Position numbers and translations under genes: made by a program. A stretch of 64,000 nucleotides of DNA, from contig NC_068565.1 in NCBI RefSeq assembly GCF_025698545.1, positions 3,286,001-3,350,000 of the forward strand. The letters run 5' to 3'. The notes beneath the pieces are model-generated. The model had not been told where the DNA came from. It searched no databases and worked only from the letters and a program-made list of their open reading frames with translations. This DNA comes from Gossypium raimondii. Its lineage: Eukaryota; Streptophyta; Magnoliopsida; Malvales; Malvaceae. Shown in pieces: positions 58,140 through 64,000 of this stretch; within the stretch, counting starts at the first letter, position 1; every line of letters begins with the position of its first letter.

Positions 58140-58505
58140 TTAAAGGTTATGTTTTTAGTGGCGTTTTTGCTAGAAGCGCTGCTAAAGATCATGGTCTATA
58201 GCGGCGTTTGTGGGAAAAGCGTCGCTAAAGGTCGTGGTCTATAGCGGCGTTTGTAAAAAAGCGCTGCTAAAGGTCATGGTCTTTAACGGTGTTTGTGGAA
58301 AAGTGCCGCTAAAGGTCGTGGTCTTTAGTGGCGTTTGTGAGAAAAGCGCCGCTAAAGGTCTTGGTCTTTAGCGGCGTTTGTGGGAAAAGCGCCGCTGAAA
58401 GTTAGCGACGCGTTCTTTAGCGGCGTTTTTTCCGGCGCTTCTCAAAGCGCTGCAAATACTATTAGCGGCGCTTTAAAAAAGCGCCACTAAAAACCTATTT
58501 TGGTG
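58140..58505. repeat. CACTA right subterminal array
   Basis: About seven copies of GGTCTTTAGCGGCGTTTGTGGGAAAAGCGCCGCTAAAGGTC-like units in inverted pairs, mirroring the left array. GGTC spacers are specific to this end. Confidence 0.85.
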
Positions 58506-58806
58506 TAGTGAAATTAATTATACAATCATGGTATTTAAAATATCATTAAGAATGTCACGTTACATTAAAACAAACAAAAGATTACAAAGCTTGAGCACAC
58601 AAGTCTAAATATACCAAACAAAGAGTACCATAATGAAGGAGTATATACCCCAAAGCATCTAATATTTTATCAAATTCATAGCGTAGATTAAAACGAAACT
58701 CCCAATCTTTCCCGACAATTCCAATGCCTCTAAAAGCATATTATGTGCATATATATATATTCATTGCATTTGCATTTTAATCTTTATATAGCCAACGAAA
58801 TTAAAG

Positions 58807-59055
58807 ATGGCTTACACTGCTGCTTTCCTCATTGTTATCGCATTCCTTTTTAACATTGTATTTGGGGTTATAATTGTAACCAAGAAAGACCAGCTATCTA
58901 GGTTCTTAAAGAAAGCTGCAGAAGCCATTAAAGATGCCAATGATGCGGCCGATGTTTTGGATAAGGTTGCAGCCACCATCGATATTGCTGAAGCCATTGT
59001 TGATATTGAGGACGGTGCTGGCCCAGAGGTCGTCTGTTGTTTCTTTTGTACATGA
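58807..59055 (+). CDS. VCCFFC small membrane-anchored protein, copy 2 (intact)
   Basis: Single-exon frame of 82 codons with ATG at 58807. The leader ATTTTAATCTTTATATAGCC..ATTAAAG is shared with the copy at 48161, which supports the start. The protein has an N-terminal hydrophobic helix (about residues 5-26: AAFLIVIAFLFNIVFGVIIV), then KKDQ, an amphipathic Ala/Asp-rich helix with repeated (A/E)AI-D pattern (residues 33-68), and a C-terminal VCCFFCT with three cysteines in four positions. That end could carry lipid or metal, but this is inference. The family is small and local: four related pieces lie within 11 kb. No known domain recognised; function unknown. The CACTA element ends 300 bp upstream, so its promoter context may have changed. 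Confidence 0.65.
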   Translation: MAYTAAFLIVIAFLFNIVFGVIIVTKKDQLSRFLKKAAEAIKDANDAADVLDKVAATIDIAEAIVDIEDGAGPEVVCCFFCT

Positions 59056-59126
59056 TATTTGCCTATGTATGTATTATGCGGATGAAGATATGAAGTTCAA
59101 GGTATATATGAATGTATGTATTATGC

Positions 59127-59225
59127 AGATGCCAATGATGCGGCCGATGTTTTGGATCAGGCTGAAGATGTTTCCGGTATCGGCGAGGATGCCGATAAGT
59201 GCTTCCTTAGTTGTGTCATTTGTTA
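59127..59225 (+). pseudogene. Partial VCCFFC-family duplicate with alternative cysteine end
   Basis: The sequence after TATTATGCAG reads DANDAADVLDQAEDVSGIGE, then DADKCFLSCVIC and stop. DANDAADVLD is identical to residues 40-49 of the intact protein just upstream. The N-terminal hydrophobic part is missing. The CAG before it could act as a splice acceptor, making an alternative 3' exon, or it is simply a truncated tandem copy. Confidence 0.45.
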
Positions 59226-59754
59226 ATGATGCTTGGCTATGTTTGCTGTACATAGATGAAGACACGAAGTTGAAGTTACATATGCTTTGTTAATTTTAGC
59301 TCCAAAATTGTGTAATTAATTTCCTTTTGTGGATGAAAATACATGTGCATGTTAGGATACATTCGTTTTTGTGGGAAAGGGCTTTTTGTTCTGCTTCCCC
59401 CCCCCCCCTTTGTATGTATATATATTTGTTGCTTAAATTGTGGCTCGGTGAATGGAGTATAAACTTAGGATCAGGGAAAAATATTTCAAATTTTTATTGA
59501 AAAATGTCTTAAAATTTTCAAAAGCATTAACATTGTCCGAAAGTTTTAAAATATTTAAAGTTTACGTTTTCGTTTTTTCTTATATATGAATCTAAATTTT
59601 TCGATTATGTATGTACGCTAAAATTGAAACTGATTGGAGTTGGTAATAAAATTTATGTTACAAATATATAATAAATTTATATGAAAATTAAATATAGTTT
59701 TCGTTGAAATTATAAAATCTGAAAAACTAAGATTTTGAAATTTAATTTAATTTA
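59226..59754. other. Spacer with poly-C tract, no gene seen
   Basis: Contains a run of about 13 C at 59397-59409. The remainder is AT-rich, without coding signal. It ends with ATTTA (59750-59754), the left target copy of the following LTR. Confidence 0.6.
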
Positions 59755-62436
59755 TGTACAGGTCCTATTTTATCCAGGTCCAAGCACAAATAAATAAAAC
59801 CCAAAATAACAAAAATATTCATAAAGTCCAAATTACAAACAGGCCCAATATGGCCCAAATCAGAAAAAACCTAGTAGCCCAAAATGACCCAAAGCTTAAA
59901 CTATTTCAGAAAAAAAAAAGACACCCTAGGGCACCATGTGCACCGCACTGCTTCTTCGTATCCTTGTAGCGTACTCATCGCCCGAAGCAGGACAGACATT
60001 TGCGGCCTTGCACCAAAATGGCCAGGGTTATCCCTCCAACGCTCGTTGACCTTGCCAAAACCTGCAAACAGGGCAAAAAGGAGACTGACACGGAAGCAAA
60101 GCAAAAGCAAACAAAAACAGCGTGTAAATCAGCTATAAATGGCCTGAGAAAATATTGTAAAGGGGGGGGGGGAGGGACTGTGATGAAAACGATTGAAAAA
60201 TACAAAAATATTGCTGAATCAATAAAAAATCGAAATTTTTGGAAGAAAGGTGTTCGTTTTTCCTCTATTTCATTCGATCTCCTGATTTATTTTTCTTTTT
60301 CTTTCTTTTTTTTGTTTTGTTTTTAGAGCATATATATATAAGATTATATATATATAAAAGAGAAAAGATAAGGAGAATCTTTACCTGCGCCGCACCGGAG
60401 GAGGAGAAGCCAAACGGTTTCCCTTCGATTCTAGGACTCGTGGCCACTTTTCAAATGATTCAGTCTTAAATCTAGGTTCTAGGAGTGACAAGCTTTAAGC
60501 GGGGCTAAGAAATGCCCGATTTTTGCACCTCTGACCACCGCGTACGGTGGAGCTACGGCGGAGGTGCACCGGAGCCCTCGATCGGAGACCTAGGCCGGTC
60601 TTAGGAGGGAGAGAGAACCCTCTCTCTTTTTTTTTTTCTAAAAAGTGGGGTAAAATGTTTTTTTGTTGATTTTTTTTGTATTTATAAGGTATAAAAACGA
60701 CGTCGTTTTGGACCTTGGCCTCAGTGGCCAAAACAGCGCCGTTTGGCTTAAAACCCAATGGCCGACCCGAGTCCGACCCGAACCCTTAGGATCCGCGTGT
60801 TTCTGCGGTAAAGGGGACATTTGAGCACGCGGTCTTTCCGCATTTTAAGCGCATTTCGATCTGGTCCTTCTTTTATATTTTATTTCCTTTTAAATTTTAT
60901 TCTCCCATTTTATTTCTGTTTCAATTAAGTACGCATTAAAGAGCTGCGTTTTGAGGGTGGGGAAATTTCCCCTTTTAGTCCCCCATGTCATGCGCACGTT
61001 GTGATTTGATCCTGGGATGCTTTTACTTGTTTATTTTCAATTTCTTGCCTTTAAATTTTGTTTTGACTTTAATCTAATCCTTTTTAGTTTCGATTAGGGT
61101 TTTTTTTTATTATTTGTGGTGTTTTGCTTACTTTATTTATTTACTTATTTTATTTTATTTTTTATTTTCTATTCTTCATTTTCTATTCTTTCTTTTCGCA
61201 TTCAATGTATCATTGTTTTATTTTACTTTATTTTATTCTTAGCTTACTATTATTATTATTAGTATTTACCCATTTATATCTTTTAATTATAAACTTTGTT
61301 ATACACATATATTTCTTTTATATATATACATATATTTTTTTATATATATTTATAATTTTATCTATTTTCTTTGTTATTATTATTGCTTTACTTGATCTTC
61401 ATTTATTTATTTATTTATTCACATGTCCATTATTATCATTATTATATTCTTTAAATGCTTCAGCTTTTTATTTGTTTGTTTACTTGATATTGTGTATATA
61501 TGATTGATTTGTTTTTATTTATTTATCTTTTCATTATTATTATTATTTTTTTGTTCTTGCTCGTGCTATTTATATTTACATTATCACAATTGTTACTCCA
61601 TTATATAATTTTTACCTAAATTCGTAAAAAAGAGAAAAATTTGAAAATAAAGGCAATACTCAGTATTTGGGATCTTCGGGAGGATTGAGCCCTAACGTAT
61701 TGGGTTCCAATTTTCTTCGTTGAATCTAAATAATCAAGAATGCTCTTTAATCAAAAAACATAAAAAGCTCATTATCGGGAATTCAATACGTTGTGTCCTA
61801 ACGCATTGGATATGACACGTTGTTTTCTCATGATGAGGATTTTTCTAAAAATAATAAAGGCAATATTCCGTATTTGGGAAATTCGAGTGATCGTGCCCTA
61901 ACTTGCTGGGTTTCAATTTTTCTCCTTTAACCCAAATAATTTAATATCCTTTTGAAATTAAAATGTACGAGTTTTGAAAATCAAAAGATAAGCTTGTTCT
62001 CGAGGGTTTAAAATGTTGTGTCCTAACGTACTGGATGTGACATTTTATTACTCTGAGACAAGAAGGTCTTTAGCATCCACCTCGATTTATCCAATCATCG
62101 TTTATAAATTTAACATTAATAAAAAGGGAGGATCGCATTTTTTAAATTCTTTATGGATTTTCGACTTTTGACTTTAAGACATTAATTAATCAACCAGGTA
62201 CCAATTTTGGGCGTTACGAGGGTGCTAATCCTTCCTCTTACGTAATCGACTCCCGAACCCGTTTTCTGGATTTTGTAGACAAAAAATTATCGTTTTTAAT
62301 AAATTTAAACATTTATTAAAATGATTAAATGAGGTGATCCGATCACACCTAAATAAAAAAGATAGGTGGCGACTCCCATATTCATATTCTTTTTTAAAAT
62401 CCAAGTCGACCTCATTTTTGAAAAATGGTGTCAACA
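59755..62436 (+). mobile_element. Solo LTR, Tat/Ogre-like, TSD ATTTA
   Basis: Starts TGTACAGGTCC and ends GGTGTCAACA, 2682 bp. ATTTA lies on both sides (59750-59754 and 62437-62441). It carries the family features GACGTCGTTTTGG, GAGGGTGCTAATCC and GGTGGCGACTCCC. Its end differs from the TTTCGACA of the other members, so it is a related subfamily. No internal region. Confidence 0.85.
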
Positions 62437-63009
62437 ATTTATATGGAGTGACAGATTAAGCTCTTGTACAAGATTCATTTAATACGAGTTCAAATCATGT
62501 TATTCTCATTCTCAATCTTGATATTGTATAAAAAGAACAAATAATTTTATAATTTTGAGTTTAAATTTTATCATGTAAATGTATTTTTCTAAATTGTATA
62601 ACAAAAATAAAAGTATCCTCAAAATTATTTTTATTACTTAATAAAATATTAAGTTTTTGATGTTTTACAATTAAATTAGAAAATTGACACCAAAAATTTA
62701 AATAATAATAATTTAGATATACACTAATACAGAGATAGCTAAAAGTGAAATTATTTGGAGCTAATCAATATTGCTGTCACATTTTATACACTATTTTCAT
62801 TTACCCTTTATATATATTTTAATTGGTTTAATGCTTGACCTTAAATTAAACCTTTTAGTTTCATATCTCTATCTATAAATCATGAAATTTGAACCAATAA
62901 CCTTAAAAATTATCAATATGCAAACCTTAAAAATTGAGTTGCAGAAGGCATATGTGGGTACCAAGGAAACATCGGGAGAGGTACCTATAGGAGTGACATC
63001 CTTGAGAGT
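62437..63009. other. AT-rich spacer, no gene seen
   Basis: At 62940-63005 a short open stretch reads QKAYVGTKETSGEVPIGVTS and is more codon-like than its surroundings, but it is cut by the copia LTR start at 63010 and has no recognised family. Confidence 0.4.
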
Positions 63010-63349
63010 TGTTAGAGTGTTGTGACCCAAATTCTAAGAGATTGCTTGCAGGTCAAGTTAAACAAAATATACCTTCTTTCTAGAAGATTTAGTATTTATG
63101 AGTATAATATATTTAACATTTATTACCATAATATATTTGACTTTGATTAGAATTATGTTTTTTCAACCTATAAATAGATTTAGTCGAAACTCCTCTTGTA
63201 ATCATTCGAAATTGACATAGTGAATTTTCTTCTCCTCTGCTGGTGGTTTTTTTTCCCGAAAGGGTTTCCATATAAAAATCTATTTGTTCTTTATTTTTAT
63301 TTCTCTTTTCTTTGCAATATATTATCATTACCGATGTCTTATTTTTACA
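63010..63349 (+). mobile_element. Copia 5' LTR
   Basis: Starts TGTTAGAGTG and ends TTTTTACA, about 340 bp, with a TATAAATAG box near 63170. It is followed after three bases by TGGTATCAGAGC (63353-63364), the standard initiator-Met tRNA primer site of plant copia elements, which fixes orientation and right border. Confidence 0.8.
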
Positions 63350-63389
63350 AATTGGTATCAGAGCTTTCGGGTTGTTCATCTCGATCACG

Positions 63390-64000
63390 GTAATGGTGTC
63401 TTTGAAGTATAAAATTTCGCTATTGGATCGTAACACTAGATTTGTATTATGTCAGATTAAGATGCAAGCAATCCTTGCGCAGATGGATCTGGAGGATGCC
63501 CTACTAGGGATAGATAAGATGCCTTCAACATTTACATATGAAGAGAAGAAGCGTAAGGATCGAAAGGCGTTAACACAATTACATCTGCATTTGTCTAACG
63601 AAATTTTACAAGATGTGATGAAGGAGAAGACCGCCGCTGCATTATGGAAGAGGCTGGAACAAATATGTATGTTGAGAACTTTAACTAGCAAGTTGCATTT
63701 TAAATAGCGTATTTATGCTCATCGTTTGGAGGAAGGTGCGTTTGTGCACGAATACTTAATAGTGTTTAAAGAAATTCTCTCAAACTTGGAGGCAATAGAG
63801 GTTCAGTATGATAAGGAAGATCTAGGGTTGATTCTACTTTAGTTGTTGCCCCTGTTTTATTCAACATTTAGACACACGATTTTATATAGCCACGAGTCTC
63901 TCACAATTGATGAGGTTTATGATTCTTTGACCTCATATGATAAGATGAATCATCTTGTGGTTAAACCCAACTCTAAGGGAGAAAGTCTCACTGTTCGTGG
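63390..64000 (+). pseudogene. Copia gag, interrupted, runs off the window
   Basis: The frame from about 63393 reads VSLKYKISLLDRNTRFVLCQ, then KMQAILAQMDLEDALLGIDK and ALWKRLEQICMLRTLTSKLH, typical of copia gag (UBN2-type). In-frame stops occur at 63705 and about 63839. The same frame continues (AHRLEEGAFVHEYLIVFKEI, LTIDEVYDSL) to the window end. The element is not the same family as the copia at 38347-43070. Confidence 0.8.

Larger units (their letters stand above)
51248..58510. mobile_element. Non-autonomous CACTA transposon carrying host gene fragments, TSD AAA
   Basis: The left end reads CACTACACCAATACAGGC and the right end, in reverse complement, CACTACACCAAAATAGG. The 3-bp repeat AAA flanks it (51245-51247 and 58511-58513), as is typical of CACTA (En/Spm) elements. 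It is 7263 bp. Arrays of a GCGGC hairpin motif sit inside both ends. No TNP2-type transposase frame is visible. The interior holds telomere-like repeats, organelle-like DNA, and split gene fragments of an SnRK2-type kinase, a TOM1-like protein and a coiled-coil protein, all on the + strand with recognisable splice sites. It is inserted between copies of the VCCFFC family. Confidence 0.88.

Noticed and set aside
60000..60326. Lys-rich frame of 108 codons
   Set aside because: It lies inside the solo LTR bounded by ATTTA duplications and has no domain; several alternative frames overlap it.
61124..61507. 127-codon hydrophobic frame
   Set aside because: It is a translation of T-rich LTR sequence (Phe/Leu/Tyr runs) and not a membrane protein.

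Overview
The window looks like nuclear DNA of a dicot plant. It is AT-rich, has split genes with GT..AG introns, contains a receptor-kinase gene cluster, and is filled with nested LTR retrotransposons, DNA transposons, a LINE tail and a piece of plastid DNA. The LTR families (ends TGTAATGACCC/GGTGTTACA, the TGTAATGCCC..TTTCGACA Tat/Ogre-like LTRs, and arrays of the ACACGGCCGTGT motif) resemble those I associate with cotton (Gossypium, Malvaceae). That assignment is inference.

The host-gene core is a tandem family of LRK10L/LRK10-like receptor kinases, all on the + strand. Each unit has exon 1 (signal peptide plus cysteine-rich GUB_WAK-type ectodomain), a very short exon 2, and exon 3 (transmembrane segment plus non-RD kinase). 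Two copies read as complete: gene 1 (7113-10448, 651 aa) and gene 2 (19568-22713, 643 aa). A third (34801-44110) is a multiply broken pseudogene split by a 4.7-kb Ty1/copia element. A fourth is only a decayed kinase 3' piece (4048-4470). Duplicated flanking sequence near 45780-46376 marks one more lost or rearranged unit.

Retroelements fill the gaps between units. Four intact solo LTRs have matching 5-bp target-site duplications: 629-3686, 28550-31209, 31463-33750 and 59755-62436. A nested Tat-like complex (11527-16772) also keeps its outer duplication. A Tat-like LTR with primer site and gag start lies at 23394-26573. Copia pieces lie at 4852-5411, 26594-26818 and 63010-64000. Intron 2 of pseudogene 3 holds a 1.2-kb Mutator-type element with a 9-bp duplication, and a hAT-like element with an 8-bp duplication is nested inside it.

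The right third (about 48 to 59 kb) holds a small family of about 80-aa predicted proteins with an N-terminal hydrophobic segment and a C-terminal VCCFFC motif. One copy is intact (58807-59055), one is frameshifted at its start (about 48161-48461), and two are fragments. Between them lie a plastid ycf2 fragment, a small Mutator-type MITE, and a 7.26-kb non-autonomous CACTA transposon (51248-58510). The CACTA element carries spliced-gene fragments (an SnRK2-type kinase, a TOM1-like membrane protein, a coiled-coil protein), organelle-like DNA and telomere-like repeats.

The most notable features are this gene-capturing CACTA element, the mosaic kinase pair (nearly identical kinase core, diverged ectodomain and C-terminus) and the VCCFFC micropeptide family. 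No CRISPR, tRNA or rRNA genes were recognised.
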